64,000 bases of DNA from JBICHN01 sp043101845 (GTDB lineage Bacteria; Planctomycetota; Phycisphaerae; Phycisphaerales; UBA5793): assembly GCA_043101845.1 (NCBI GenBank), contig JBICHN010000011.1, forward strand, positions 1,860,001 to 1,924,000, given 5' to 3'. Below, in pieces: positions 1-9,571 of the stretch (position 1 is its first letter; each line of letters opens with the position of its first letter). Below the pieces are notes generated by a model. The model saw only the letters and a program-made list of their open reading frames with translations. It did no database searches and was not told the origin of the DNA. Made by a program: the position numbers and the translations under genes.

Positions 1-2
1 GG

Positions 3-959
3 CTCGGTCGCTCGTTCCGCCGGCTGGTGACGCCGAACTTTGTGATCTACTCGAATGCGGACGACGCGTGGACCCAGCGGCAGGCGGGTCGCCTCGAACG
101 CGCCGAAGACGAATTCACCCGCTTCTGCCATAAGCTCGAGTTGAATCCGTTACCGCTCGGCCAGAGGCTGCTGTGCATTCTCTTCGATGACCAGACAGAG
201 TACGCGGCATTTGCCCGCCGGTACGACGGCATCGAAGCGCGATGGATCGCCGGTTACTACGCGCCGAAAGAGAACTATGTCGTCTTCTTCAACGAGGCGA
301 ACGGCGCCTCGTTCGCCGACGCCGGCCGGAAGGTCGACGAGCAGCGTCGCCAGATCACCGAGATCAAGCGCGAACTCCGCGATGCGCAGCTCAAGCGGCA
401 GCACGACTACGCGGACCATCTTCGGTCGGAGTTACGACGATTCGAACAGGCGCTGGCCACGAATGAGCAGATGATCGACGACGCGGCGCGTAACGCTTCG
501 GCGTCGAAGACGATTCACGAAGCCGTTCACCTTCTCGCGGCGAACATGGGGGTCATGAGTCGCTACCGGCGCCATCCATTCTGGCTCACCGAGGGACTCG
601 CGACCGCGTTCGAGACGCAACGACCGGAACAAGCATTCGGGCCCGCACACGAACAGCCTATCCGTCGCGAAGGATTCGAAGCGCTGCTCGACTCAGGAGA
701 GATTCTCCCGCTCGCCCAGTTCGTCAGCTTCGAATCGGTTCCGAACGAGGACCAGGCGATCGCGAGCGTGATGTATCAGCAGAGCTACGCGCTCTTTCAA
801 TACCTTTACCGGTACCAGCGAGATGATCTCGCCGCCGCCCTTCGTCGTTCGGGGCAGCCGGGACCGAACACGATCAATCATGTCGCGGACTTTGAGCGAC
901 ACTTCGGCGGGATCGACGCGTTTGAGCGGGTCTGGATTCGTCGCGAACGCAATCGATGA
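3..959 (+). CDS. Zinc-metallopeptidase-like protein (DUF1570/peptidase MA type), 5' end outside window
   Basis: The frame is open from the first full codon at base 3, so the gene begins upstream. An internal GTG at 27 is possible but has no convincing ribosome site. The protein carries HEAVH followed about 20 residues later by W-L-T-E-G-L-A, the HExxH...E arrangement of gluzincin peptidases. That order is typical of the DUF1570/peptidase-MA-like proteins common in planctomycetes. A charged stretch between about residues 95 and 150 looks like a helical or coiled-coil insert. The substrate is unknown and activity is inferred from the motif only. A hairpin at 987-1013 lies just downstream. Confidence 0.7.
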   Translation, partial: LGRSFRRLVTPNFVIYSNADDAWTQRQAGRLERAEDEFTRFCHKLELNPLPLGQRLLCILFDDQTEYAAFARRYDGIEARWIAGYYAPKENYVVFFNEANGASFADAGRKVDEQRRQITEIKRELRDAQLKRQHDYADHLRSELRRFEQALATNEQMIDDAARNASASKTIHEAVHLLAANMGVMSRYRRHPFWLTEGLATAFETQRPEQAFGPAHEQPIRREGFEALLDSGEILPLAQFVSFESVPNEDQAIASVMYQQSYALFQYLYRYQRDDLAAALRRSGQPGPNTINHVADFERHFGGIDAFERVWIRRERNR

Positions 960-986
960 TCGTGCCTCCCGCCTGACAGAACGACA

Positions 987-1013
987 AACGCCCACCTCGA
1001 GGAGGTGAGCGTT
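987..1013 (-). terminator. Hairpin, probable terminator of the pseudopilin gene
   Basis: Arms at 987-998 and 1002-1013 pair with one C-A mismatch around a 3-nt loop. Read on the minus strand, the stem is followed by a T-rich stretch (TTTGTCGTTCTGT). It lies between the convergent metallopeptidase and pseudopilin genes and could serve both. Confidence 0.55.
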
Positions 1014-1049
1014 GGAGTCGAATCAGGTTTGACCGTAGACCGGACTCGT

Positions 1050-1718
1050 TCAGCGATCGAGTCGACGAGGCGGAAGTCGGTTCGACTGCAGATCGATGAG
1101 ACTCTCGTCGAAGACCTCGTCGAGTCGACGGGTATTCGCGTGCAGGTCGCCGAAGAGGAAACTCGCTTCGCCCTGGTGACGGAGCGCGAAGTTTGACGGT
1201 ACATCGACCACGAGGTAGTCACTGCAGCCCATGACGACATCGTCAGTGGTCAGGATTTCGAACGGCTGCTGCCGGGCGGTATAGGCGATGCCGTAGGAGT
1301 TCCGGTCATTGCGATATCCGACGGTGCAGAGCAGACCCCAGTGACGCGGCTGGTCGCGGGCTTCGAACTCCATCCCCTCGGAGAACCCTTCACCATTGAG
1401 GGGCGCATGGGCGCCTCGCTGATCGGCGCGTACCGGTGGGTTCCGGTTGCCGTAGCCAGCGGTTCCGTCGCCGCCCGAGTTTGAGTCCGATTTGAGGTCG
1501 TACGCGGACGATCCCCAGCGACCCATGTCGAGCGACGCCTGGTGCATCACACCGAGTTGACGAAGGTTCGCAGTGCACTCCATGGCGAGCCCCAGGGCCC
1601 GGCTGCGCATCAGCGACGGCAGAAGAATGCTGATGAGCAATGCCATAAGTGCAAGCAGAATGAGAAGTTCTACGAGTGTCAGGCCTCGCTTCAAAGGGCT
1701 TCTCCCACTACGCGTCAT
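1050..1718 (-). CDS. Type II secretion/pilin-like prepilin with N-terminal methylation motif
   Basis: About 222 aa. The N-terminus has a short basic leader, then RGLTLVELL and a roughly 20-residue hydrophobic helix ending ILLPSL. This is the prepilin peptidase cleavage and methylation signature, with Glu at mature position 5. The C-terminal part (FLFGDLHANTRRLDEV) resembles the short DG-H motif region of planctomycete pseudopilin-like proteins. I chose the ATG at 1718 because it puts the processing site about 12 residues in and has a GAGG box upstream; a longer frame to 1772 is less likely. The protein probably acts in the cell envelope as a minor pseudopilin or a substrate of a type II-like system. 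The gene stands alone and divergent from lysC. Confidence 0.75.
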   Translation of the reverse strand: MTRSGRSPLKRGLTLVELLILLALMALLISILLPSLMRSRALGLAMECTANLRQLGVMHQASLDMGRWGSSAYDLKSDSNSGGDGTAGYGNRNPPVRADQRGAHAPLNGEGFSEGMEFEARDQPRHWGLLCTVGYRNDRNSYGIAYTARQQPFEILTTDDVVMGCSDYLVVDVPSNFALRHQGEASFLFGDLHANTRRLDEVFDESLIDLQSNRLPPRRLDR

Positions 1719-1862
1719 GCACAATATACCTCGGGATCCCACCCTACGGAAGACGAAAAGTTCGCCGTGCACAAGATTTGTGAATGCCCGAGGCGTCGAG
1801 TGTCGACATTCATGGTCCGTATAATCGACTCATTATACGCTGCTCGACGGGAGCGATCAGGG

Positions 1863-3152
1863 ATGAGCCTGATTGTTATGAAATTTGGCGGCACCTCGGT
1901 CGGGGACCTCGAGTTGATTCGACGGGCCGCCGGCCGGGTGGCCCAGCGGGCCGCCGAAGGCCACCAGGTGGTCGTGGTCGTGAGCGCCATGGGACATTCG
2001 ACGGATGAGCTCGTGCGGATGGCTCTGTCGTTGACGCCCGATCCTCCGGATCGGGAGCTCGACATGCTTCTCTCGACGGGTGAGCAGGTCTCCATCGCCC
2101 TCCTCGCGATCGCTCTCGCCCAGTTCGGCCGGCCGGCGGTGAGCTTTACCGGGGGCCAGGTCGGACTCAAGACGAGCCCGACGCATACCCGCGCCCGTGT
2201 CAAGTCGATCGACGCCGAGCGAATCATCCGGGAACTCGACGCCGGCCGCATTGTGGTCGTCGCCGGGTTCCAGGGTGTGGACGACGCTGGCAGCATCACC
2301 ACGCTTGGGCGCGGGGGCTCGGATACGACGGCGGTGGCGCTGGCCGCGGCGCTCCACTCCGAAGTGTGCGAGATCTTCACCGATGTCGACGGCGTATATA
2401 CCGCCGACCCTCGCCGCGCTCCGTCCGCCCGTAAGCTCAGTCGCATCTCGTACGACGAAATGCTCGAACTCGCCGTTCTCGGCGCGGGTGTCATGCATGC
2501 GCGCGCCGTGCAATTCGGCAAGAAGTACGGTGTCCCGATTCATGTGCGGCATAGTCACCGACCCGATCCCGGTACGATGATCGTCAAGGAGTCACCGGAG
2601 ATGGAGGAATCCACTGTCATCGGATGCGCGCTCAAGGAAGACCTTGGTCGAGTGACGCTACTCGAATTCCCAAACTCCCCGGGCGTCACCGGCGCGCTGT
2701 TCAAGCAGATCGCCGACGCCGACATTCTCGTTGATGACATCATTCAGACCGAGTCGGAGAAGGGCGCGAGCATCTCGTTCACGGTGGAGCACACGGACCT
2801 CGCCGATGTGAAGCCGATCGCCGAGCGGGTCCTTCAGAAGCTCGGCGCGGGCAAGCTCGTAATTGATGTCGGGCTCTCGAAGATCTCCGTGGTCGGACTG
2901 GGAATGCGCAGTCACTCTGGCGTCGCGGCGACGATGTTCGCCGCGCTCGGTGACATTGGCGTCAACATCTCGAACATCACCACGAGCGAGATCAAGATCT
3001 CCTGCATCATTGATCGACCAAACGGCGGCAAGGCCCTCGAAGCCGTGCACGCCGCGTTCGGTCTGGGCCGCTCGGCCGACGAGGCAGGCGGGCCGACTTC
3101 CGGCGCCGTGGTAGAGCCCGGGGTCGCTCCGTCCAGCGCGGCATCAAGCTGA
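1863..3152 (+). CDS. lysC: Aspartate kinase
   Basis: A 429-aa protein that phosphorylates L-aspartate, the first step toward lysine, threonine and methionine. It begins MSLIVMKFGGTSVGD, which holds the KFGGTS kinase signature. The catalytic domain fills about residues 1-240 (STGEQVS, TLGRGGSDTTA, TDVDGVYTADPR). Two ACT regulatory domains follow at about 265-410, so end-product feedback inhibition is expected. The ATG at 1863 follows a GGGA box and places the motif at the N-terminus; the in-frame stretch upstream is non-conserved. A TATAAT-like hexamer sits at 1820-1825, about 40 nt upstream of the start. The 3' end overlaps the convergent moeA stop by 9 bp. Confidence 0.95.
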   Translation: MSLIVMKFGGTSVGDLELIRRAAGRVAQRAAEGHQVVVVVSAMGHSTDELVRMALSLTPDPPDRELDMLLSTGEQVSIALLAIALAQFGRPAVSFTGGQVGLKTSPTHTRARVKSIDAERIIRELDAGRIVVVAGFQGVDDAGSITTLGRGGSDTTAVALAAALHSEVCEIFTDVDGVYTADPRRAPSARKLSRISYDEMLELAVLGAGVMHARAVQFGKKYGVPIHVRHSHRPDPGTMIVKESPEMEESTVIGCALKEDLGRVTLLEFPNSPGVTGALFKQIADADILVDDIIQTESEKGASISFTVEHTDLADVKPIAERVLQKLGAGKLVIDVGLSKISVVGLGMRSHSGVAATMFAALGDIGVNISNITTSEIKISCIIDRPNGGKALEAVHAAFGLGRSADEAGGPTSGAVVEPGVAPSSAASS

Positions 3153-4370
3153 CCACGCCCAGGGAAGAAACGAAACGACGGTATCGGCCGCGAGCGGATC
3201 GGCCTGAACCGGAAGGGCGAGCAGCCCATCCGCGTTCGCCGTATGCGCCAGATCACCGCTTCCCCGCCATTCAATAACCGATACGCGACCGTCCGACAGA
3301 ATCCGGGCTGGTCGGAACGCGGCGCGCGTCGGATTCGGCGTAACTCGTTCCCCGAGAATCGCGCAACGCCAGGGCAGCGGCTGGCGCGCTCCGAGAAGTC
3401 GACGAAGGATCGGCCAGGCGAAGAGATGCGCCGTCGCGAGCACGGACACCGGGTTACCCGGCAGGCCGGCAAGTTCGACGCGCCGGCCCGCCCGTTCAAA
3501 CGAACCGATCAGAATCGGTTTGCCGGGCTGAATCGCGGCGCCGCGCACGCGTGTCACGAATCCAAACGCCTCGTGAGCCAACGGCAGAAAGTCGCGTTCG
3601 CCCGCGCTGACGCCCCCTGTCGTCAGGATGAGGTCGGCGTCGTCGATCGCCCGGTCGACAGTACCACGGGTTTCGTCGAGATCGTCCGCCGTGTGTTCGA
3701 CGCGCACCACTTCCGCGCCCATGGCCGTCGCCGCGGCCTGGAGCATCGGCTGATTCGAATTGCGAATCTGATGAGGCGCCACCGCCTCGGCCGGTCGTCG
3801 AACCTCGTCGCCGGTCGTAATGATGATCACACGAGGCCGAGCCGAGACCGCGACCGTGGTCTTCCCCACAGCCGCCAGAAGTCCAAGATGCTGGGCGCCG
3901 AGAAGCGTTCCCGCAGGAATGAGTTGTTCGCCCGCCCGGGCGTCCGCGCCCTGCGGGTGAATGTTGTTTCCGCGCTCGACGGTTTCGACCGTGAATCGAA
4001 CCGGATTCTTGCGGTCGGAGAGTTCATGGGGGATGACCGCATCCGCGGTAGACGGAACCGGAGCCCCCGTGGCGATCTTCACCACCTGACCAGCTGCGAT
4101 CGAGAACTCCGCGCCTTCCCCCGCTGCGATCGAGCCGACGACCTCGAATGCGTTCACACGGCCGATGTCTTCAGCGCGGACGGCATACCCGTCCATGGCG
4201 CTTCGATTGAACGGCGGCAGGTCACGATCGGCAAGAACGGACTCGCGAAGTGACCGACCCATGCCAAGTTCAAAGGCGATAGATTCTGTGCCAACCGGCC
4301 CAACACCGTCGAGCGCCCGGTTGAGCGCGTCATCGTAATTGGGCAACGGATTCGAGTACCGAGTGTTCAT
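3144..4370 (-). CDS. moeA: Molybdopterin molybdenumtransferase
   Basis: A 408-aa protein of normal MoeA length that inserts molybdate into adenylated molybdopterin to finish Mo cofactor synthesis. Visible family marks are LPPFNRSAMDGYAV near residue 50, VKIATGAPVPSTADAVIPHE, the IITTGDE segment, TTGGVSAGERDF and LAGLPGNPVS. The C-terminal MoeA domain IV is present. The ATG at 4370 was preferred over a 50-residue arginine-rich extension with no family similarity. It is divergent from queC with an 83-bp gap. No other molybdenum cofactor genes are in the window, so the client enzyme is unknown. Confidence 0.93.
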   Translation of the reverse strand: MNTRYSNPLPNYDDALNRALDGVGPVGTESIAFELGMGRSLRESVLADRDLPPFNRSAMDGYAVRAEDIGRVNAFEVVGSIAAGEGAEFSIAAGQVVKIATGAPVPSTADAVIPHELSDRKNPVRFTVETVERGNNIHPQGADARAGEQLIPAGTLLGAQHLGLLAAVGKTTVAVSARPRVIIITTGDEVRRPAEAVAPHQIRNSNQPMLQAAATAMGAEVVRVEHTADDLDETRGTVDRAIDDADLILTTGGVSAGERDFLPLAHEAFGFVTRVRGAAIQPGKPILIGSFERAGRRVELAGLPGNPVSVLATAHLFAWPILRRLLGARQPLPWRCAILGERVTPNPTRAAFRPARILSDGRVSVIEWRGSGDLAHTANADGLLALPVQADPLAADTVVSFLPWAWSA

Positions 4371-4453
4371 GCGCGGCACTCTAGCAAATGATCCGTCGTA
4401 TCTCCGCTCAACGCGCCGGCGGCGGGCGTCTTCGACCTCCCCTAAGGTGTCGC

Positions 4454-5176
4454 ATGACTGAGACCTCGAACGCCGTGGTCCTTCTCTCGGGAGGACTCGA
4501 CAGCGCGACGACGCTCGCAATCGCGAGGAACGCCGGGCATGCCCGCATCGTCGCCCTGAGCTTCGATTACGGGCAGCGCCATCGATTCGAACTCCGAGCG
4601 GCGGAGCAGGTCGCCGAGTCCGTCGGTGTCGATCGCCATGTCGTTCTGACGATTGATCTGCGGTCCTTCGGCGGATCGTCTCTCACGAGTGACGATCACG
4701 CCGTCCCGAAGCATGACCGCGTGGAAGAAATCGGCGGCGTCGACATTCCGAGTACCTATGTCCCAGCGCGGAACACCATCTTCCTTGCCTTTGCGCTCGG
4801 GCTTGCGGAAGTGGAGGACGCGAACACCATCTACATTGGCGTGAACGCGCTCGATTACTCGGGGTACCCGGATTGCCGTCCGGAATTCATCGAGGCCTTC
4901 GAGCGGCTCGCGCGCCTTGCGACGAAGCGAGGTGTCGAAGGAACCTCGTTCTCAATCGCCGCGCCGCTTCTGCACATGACGAAACGGGACATCATTCGTC
5001 GAGGCATTGAACTCGGCGTGGACTATGCGCTGACCTTTTCCTGTTACGATCCGGACCGCGAGGGTCGCGCGTGTGGTCGCTGCGACTCCTGCCTTCTGCG
5101 AAAGCGCGGCTTTCACGACGCCGGCGTCGCCGATCCCACGGCCTACCAATCGTTCTCGAATGAGCTTCGATCCTGA
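4454..5176 (+). CDS. queC: 7-cyano-7-deazaguanine synthase (queuosine precursor)
   Basis: A 240-aa ATP-dependent enzyme that converts 7-carboxy-7-deazaguanine to preQ0. It has the N-type ATP pyrophosphatase loop VLLSGGLDSATTLAIA at the start and the zinc-binding cysteines near the C-terminus (SCYDPDREGRACGRCDSC). The ATG at 4454 has an AAGG box 7 nt upstream. The length matches the family. Other queuosine genes are not in the window. Confidence 0.94.
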   Translation: MTETSNAVVLLSGGLDSATTLAIARNAGHARIVALSFDYGQRHRFELRAAEQVAESVGVDRHVVLTIDLRSFGGSSLTSDDHAVPKHDRVEEIGGVDIPSTYVPARNTIFLAFALGLAEVEDANTIYIGVNALDYSGYPDCRPEFIEAFERLARLATKRGVEGTSFSIAAPLLHMTKRDIIRRGIELGVDYALTFSCYDPDREGRACGRCDSCLLRKRGFHDAGVADPTAYQSFSNELRS

Positions 5177-5190
5177 CCGCGCGGTCGGGA

Positions 5191-5231
5191 AAACGAACAG
5201 GGCCTCCGATCAATTCTGACCGAAGGCCCTG
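5191..5231 (-). terminator. Hairpin terminator between queC and the E1 alpha gene
   Basis: Perfect 8-bp arms at 5198-5205 and 5224-5231 enclose an 18-nt loop. On the minus strand the stem is followed by TTCGTTTTC, which suits termination of the dehydrogenase transcript. On the plus strand there is no T-run, so its effect on queC is doubtful. Confidence 0.55.
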
Positions 5232-5300
5232 CAGGAATCTGGGTTAGGTACGCACTCAGCATACCACATTTCACGACGCGGGGCGAGCCCGACCCGCGGG

Positions 5301-6401
5301 TCACGCCTTGCTCTTGGCCTCATTCATCGCGAGTGAAGCCGTCCGAAGCGTCGCCCGCTGCTCTCTCAACGCCTCGGGAAGATCCGCGAAGGTGTAGTCG
5401 AAAATATCATCTGTGGTCGGCTTCTCGACGCCTTCCGCCCGCTTCACGACTTCCTGCACTTCCTTCTTCGCAGCGGCTTCGAGCTTCTCCTGCTTTGCAT
5501 CGTCCCACTTCTTCCGCTTCGTGAGATACTTGCGAATTCGGAGCAGAGGATCGCGGCCGGCCCACTTCTCGACCTCCGCCGGATCGCGATACCGTCGCGC
5601 GTCATCAGCGGTGGTGTGATCTCCCATGCGATAGGTGAGAAACTCGATGAAGGTGACCTTATTCTCCGACCGCGCTCTTTCGATCGCGTCACGAGCGACC
5701 TTCACGCAGGCGAAGATGTCGTTGCCGTCGCATTGAATCGCGTGCGCTCCATATGCAAGTCCGCGCTGCGCGAAGGTTTGCAACGCCCCGTTCCGACCAC
5801 AGGGTGTCGAAATCGCCCAGCCGTTGTTCTGGCAGCAGAAGACGACTGGAATCTCGAGCGTGGTCGCAAAGTTGATGGCTTCGTGAAAATCTCCCTCCGA
5901 CGATCCGCCGTCGCCAAAGAAGGTGACACTGACCGACTTCTCCTGACGGAGTTTGCCCGCCCAGGCCAGACCGGTCGCGTGCAACATTTGCGTGCCGATG
6001 GGGACTGAAATGGGTGTCATGCGCAGGTCGTCAGGAATCTGGTTGCCGCGCTCGTCGCCCATCCAGTGCCAGAGAATGTACTCCATCGGAAGCCCGCGCC
6101 AGAACATTCCCGCGTTCTCGCGGTAGGCGGTCACGAGCCAGTCGCGATCCTTCATTGCGTACGCCGCGCCGAGGCTCGTCGCCTCCTGCCCCCAGTTCTG
6201 GGGATAGGTGCCCATGCGACCGGATCGCTGCAGCTTGAACGCGACCATGTCGAACTCGCGATAGACGCTCATGCGCTCGTAGAGCTTCACGACATCGTCG
6301 ATCGGAATGAGATCCTTCCCGAGTTTCTCGTCGAACTCGCCATTCTCATCCAGAATGGAGACGGACTCGATTTCTGCGGTGTAGACGGTCTTAACCGGCA
6401 T
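5301..6401 (-). CDS. 2-oxoacid dehydrogenase E1 alpha subunit (pyruvate or branched-chain type)
   Basis: A 366-aa thiamine-diphosphate enzyme subunit. The ThDP-Mg motif GDGGSSEGDFHEAINFA, followed by VVFCCQNNGWAIS, is diagnostic of E1 alpha; the YRMGDHTTADD phosphorylation-loop region is also present. The start at 6401 lies inside the 3' end of the upstream leucine-dehydrogenase-like gene (11-bp overlap), so the two are translationally coupled. Coupling to an amino acid dehydrogenase that makes branched 2-oxoacids favours a branched-chain 2-oxoacid dehydrogenase role, but a pyruvate substrate cannot be excluded. The E1 beta, E2 and E3 subunits are not adjacent. Confidence 0.85.
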   Translation of the reverse strand: MPVKTVYTAEIESVSILDENGEFDEKLGKDLIPIDDVVKLYERMSVYREFDMVAFKLQRSGRMGTYPQNWGQEATSLGAAYAMKDRDWLVTAYRENAGMFWRGLPMEYILWHWMGDERGNQIPDDLRMTPISVPIGTQMLHATGLAWAGKLRQEKSVSVTFFGDGGSSEGDFHEAINFATTLEIPVVFCCQNNGWAISTPCGRNGALQTFAQRGLAYGAHAIQCDGNDIFACVKVARDAIERARSENKVTFIEFLTYRMGDHTTADDARRYRDPAEVEKWAGRDPLLRIRKYLTKRKKWDDAKQEKLEAAAKKEVQEVVKRAEGVEKPTTDDIFDYTFADLPEALREQRATLRTASLAMNEAKSKA

Positions 6402-7464
6402 GCACGGTTCCTTCGCTGATCTCGGGAATGCCGTTCTCGATGATGTTGCGCGCGTACTCGACCGCCGCATGATGCGATGACGCCTCATCACGGGCGCGAT
6501 CGAGAATCGACATCGTGGTTTGCTCGATGTTCGCGATCTTCGAATCAAGCTGCTCCGGACCGTAGTTGAGCCAGAGCCCGGCGAGCCGAATGAGACCACC
6601 CGCATTCACGACGAAGTCGGGGGCATAGAGAATGTCGCGGACCTTGAGCGCAGCGCCGTCCTCTTCGGGATCTCCGAGGATGTTGTTCGCGGCGCCGCAC
6701 ACGATCGGCGCCTGAATGTCGGCGATGTTCTGACCATTGATCACACCGCCGAGAGCGCAGGGGCAGAGGATGTCGCAATCGGTCGTGAGAATGTGATTCA
6801 CATTCACGACTTCGATGCCGAGCTCTTCCTTCCCCTTCTCGAGCTTATCGGTGTACTTGTCGGACGCCTTGATCTTCGCGCCCTCGTCGATGAGGATCCG
6901 GGCGATGTGCCAACCGACATGACCGAGCCCCTGAATCGCCACGATCTTGTCTTTGAACGCCGGCTCTTCGCCGCAGAAACGAAGCGCGGCGCGCATCCCG
7001 TTCACGACACCCTGGGCGGTGAAGGGCGAGGGATCACCTCCGCGTGAGATCGTCTCTCCGCCCATGACATGGGGCGTCTCCTCCGCCATCCAGTCGATGT
7101 ACTGCGTATCGACTCCGACATCCTCGGCGGCGATGTAATCACCCCGCAGGGTGTCCACCGCACGCCCCATCGCCCGCGCCGCGGCCTCACGCGGCTCGGC
7201 CCGCTCCTTGTCGAGCATGATGACGCTCTTCGCGCCGCCCATGGGAAGGTGGGCGGCCGCCGCCTTGTATGTCATCGCCTCGCTCAGACGCAACACATCT
7301 TCGAGGGCGTCGGCCTCCGAGTTGTAGTGCCAGCGCCGCACACCGCCGAGCGCCGATCCGAGCTTCGTGTTGTGAATCGCGATGATCGCCCGGAGGCCGA
7401 CATCCGCATTCTGCACGAAGAGCACCCGCTCATGCCCTCGCGCAATCATCTCATTGAACACCAT
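6391..7464 (-). CDS. Leucine/valine/phenylalanine-type amino acid dehydrogenase
   Basis: A 357-aa Glu/Leu/Phe/Val dehydrogenase. The N-terminal domain holds the catalytic-lysine motif HLPMGGAKSVIM, and the second domain is a Rossmann fold with AIQGLGHVGWHIA. It deaminates branched-chain amino acids to 2-oxoacids using NAD+. The ATG at 7464 has a strong GGAG box 8 nt upstream; a longer in-frame start is not needed. The gene ends 11 bp inside the E1 alpha gene. The pair forms the first two steps of branched-chain amino acid catabolism. Confidence 0.88.
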   Translation of the reverse strand: MVFNEMIARGHERVLFVQNADVGLRAIIAIHNTKLGSALGGVRRWHYNSEADALEDVLRLSEAMTYKAAAAHLPMGGAKSVIMLDKERAEPREAAARAMGRAVDTLRGDYIAAEDVGVDTQYIDWMAEETPHVMGGETISRGGDPSPFTAQGVVNGMRAALRFCGEEPAFKDKIVAIQGLGHVGWHIARILIDEGAKIKASDKYTDKLEKGKEELGIEVVNVNHILTTDCDILCPCALGGVINGQNIADIQAPIVCGAANNILGDPEEDGAALKVRDILYAPDFVVNAGGLIRLAGLWLNYGPEQLDSKIANIEQTTMSILDRARDEASSHHAAVEYARNIIENGIPEISEGTVHAG

Positions 7465-7548
7465 CGGGTCTCTCCTCGTTCGATCAGGCGGATCCATCCA
7501 TGAAACCGGATCCGGTGGTGGTTGTTCTCTCGATCTGAAACCGCAGAC

Positions 7549-9492
7549 TTACGCGTTCGCCGACTCGTTCGCTTCCACCGCGATGGAGCCGGATCCAAAT
7601 TGCTTGATCGCAGACTGGTCCGGCTGACGGCCGGTCCCCTTCGCGGACGGACTCGCTTCGGGGATGATGAAATCACTGTTCGGGCGTGAGTCGATGAACT
7701 TCCGCACCGCGGCCGCCGCCGAACGCGTCGATTCATCGCAGTTGTGACGCAACTCGTGAATGTTGTTCTGAATCTCTCGATCCGCCCGCTTGATGAAATA
7801 GGTGGCGATCTTGAGTTCGTAGTCGAGCTCGTCTCCGTCCTTTCCGCCACGGACCGCCTGATCGAGGCGGCCAAGAACAGCCGTCATGGCATAGAGCCAC
7901 ATCGCGTTCAGGCTGAGCCGTCGCTGGACGAGCTGCCGCGTGATAATCTGCTCCTCGTGATCCTTCATCGCAAGCTTGACCTGGTGGCTGTGCTCACGAA
8001 TTCCATTCTCGTAGATCGTCTGCAATTCGATGAGCTGCGGACTGAGCTTCGTGACCGACGGGGCGGGCTCTCGGAATCCAAGGAAGAGCTCGGCGCCGAG
8101 CTTCATGCCGCGCCCCCAGAACTTCGGATTTGTCGCATTGTCCTTGACCGCCATCATGCTCTCACCGAGCTGCTTCGATCCATAGGCGAACACGAAGGAG
8201 TGCATGACTTCGTTCGCGCCTTCGACGATGGTGTTCAGGCGGCTGTCCCGCCAGATGCGCTCGATCTCGTTCTCCGTCATCTGCGATTCGCCGCCCATGA
8301 TCTGCACGGCGTGATCGACGGTCTGATAGCCCCACTCCGAGCAGAATACCTTGCACAGCGCCGTCTCGAGCATGATGTCGTCGTCGGCGCGATCGAGCAT
8401 GCCCGTCGTGAGGTAGAGCACCGACTCCATCGCGTAGACATTCGAAGCCATCTTCGCGAGGTAATCCTGCACGAGTTCGAAGTCCCCGATCGGACGATCG
8501 AACTGGTACCGCGTCTGCGCCCACTTCGCCGCCTGCAGATAGGCCGTCCGGGCGCCACCCAGCATTCCGGCGGAAAGCGTGCAGCGTCCGTAGTTCAGAC
8601 ACGAGAGCGCCACATTGAGACCGCGGCCCTCTTTGTGCAGGAGGTTCTCCTTCGGGACCTTGACCTCGTTGAATCGGATTCGAGCCTGCCAGGTGCCCCG
8701 GATGCCGTTCTTGCTCCGGTTGCGGCTGAAGATGTCGATTCCATCCATGTCCGGCGTACACAGAAGCGCCGTGACCTTGTCCTTTTCCTTGCCCGTCTTC
8801 GGGTCGACGAGACGCTGCTTGCACATCACGGTGAACATGCCGGAAAGGGCGCCGGAAGTGGCCCACTTCTTCTCGCCGTTCAGAATGTAATGGGAGCCGT
8901 CGTCGCTCAGTTCGCAGCGAGTCTCCTGTCCGCCGGCGTCGCAGCCCACATTCGGCTCGGAGAGACAGAATGCGGAGAGCATCTCCCGCGCCATCTTCGG
9001 CAGCCAGTGCTTCTTCTGCTCCTCGGTACCGAACAACATGACCGCCTTGCAACCGATGGACTGGTGCGCGGAGACGAGCACCGCGGTCGATCCGCATGAT
9101 TCGCCGATCCGTGAGAGCACGCGGTTGTAGCTCGTGATGCCGAAACCGCCGCCGCCATACTCCTTCGGAATCGTCATCCCGAGGACGCCCATCGAGAAAA
9201 GGCGGTCGATGACCCAGCGGGGGATCTCCTGCTCCTGATCAATCTGAATTGCCGGGTGTTCGTTGCGGAGATACTCGTCGAGTTCCGCGAGCAGTTGATC
9301 ACACCGGGCCGTTTCTTCGGCGCCGATCTGCGGATAGGGAAATGCGAGCTCTTCGCGGATGTTGCCCCAGAAGAAGTTCTTGACGAGGCCCATCGTCTCG
9401 GGATCCGGGCCGAGCATTTCTTCGGCTTCCCGAATCTGCTTGCGATCGGCTTCGGAGATGTTCTTCAGTTTGTCGGCCGCGCTCGTCGCCAT
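7549..9492 (-). CDS. Acyl-CoA dehydrogenase, large (VLCAD/ACAD9-like) form
   Basis: A 647-aa FAD enzyme catalysing the first step of beta-oxidation. It has the acyl-CoA dehydrogenase N, middle and C domains: SAFCLSEPNVGCDAGG, then GEKKWATSG, and IVEGANEVMHSF, whose Glu is the probable catalytic base. About 200 extra C-terminal residues make it longer than the 380-400-aa short-chain forms and similar in length to very-long-chain enzymes. The ATG at 9492 has a near-perfect AAGGAG box 7 nt upstream. An in-frame 20-residue extension lacks such a site. The gene precedes the leucine-dehydrogenase and E1 genes on the same strand. Confidence 0.92.
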   Translation of the reverse strand: MATSAADKLKNISEADRKQIREAEEMLGPDPETMGLVKNFFWGNIREELAFPYPQIGAEETARCDQLLAELDEYLRNEHPAIQIDQEQEIPRWVIDRLFSMGVLGMTIPKEYGGGGFGITSYNRVLSRIGESCGSTAVLVSAHQSIGCKAVMLFGTEEQKKHWLPKMAREMLSAFCLSEPNVGCDAGGQETRCELSDDGSHYILNGEKKWATSGALSGMFTVMCKQRLVDPKTGKEKDKVTALLCTPDMDGIDIFSRNRSKNGIRGTWQARIRFNEVKVPKENLLHKEGRGLNVALSCLNYGRCTLSAGMLGGARTAYLQAAKWAQTRYQFDRPIGDFELVQDYLAKMASNVYAMESVLYLTTGMLDRADDDIMLETALCKVFCSEWGYQTVDHAVQIMGGESQMTENEIERIWRDSRLNTIVEGANEVMHSFVFAYGSKQLGESMMAVKDNATNPKFWGRGMKLGAELFLGFREPAPSVTKLSPQLIELQTIYENGIREHSHQVKLAMKDHEEQIITRQLVQRRLSLNAMWLYAMTAVLGRLDQAVRGGKDGDELDYELKIATYFIKRADREIQNNIHELRHNCDESTRSAAAAVRKFIDSRPNSDFIIPEASPSAKGTGRQPDQSAIKQFGSGSIAVEANESANA

Positions 9493-9571
9493 CGAGAAAC
9501 TCCTTGAGGAGTGGTATACAGATCCTGAGCGGCGCTCCGCAAGCGCCGCCATCCGGGTCGGGAGGCCGGTC

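Noticed and set aside
1542..1862. N-terminal extension of aspartate kinase
   Set aside because: Not conserved and overlaps the promoter region and the pseudopilin start; KFGGTS should be at the N-terminus.
5191..5260. CRISPR-like or riboswitch structure after queC
   Set aside because: Only one hairpin, no repeats and no preQ1 aptamer pattern recognised; it fits a terminator.
7744..9099. Long plus-strand open frame antisense to the acyl-CoA dehydrogenase
   Set aside because: Low-complexity arginine-rich translation without motif; the opposite strand encodes a full acyl-CoA dehydrogenase with a strong ribosome site. Such antisense frames are expected at high GC.
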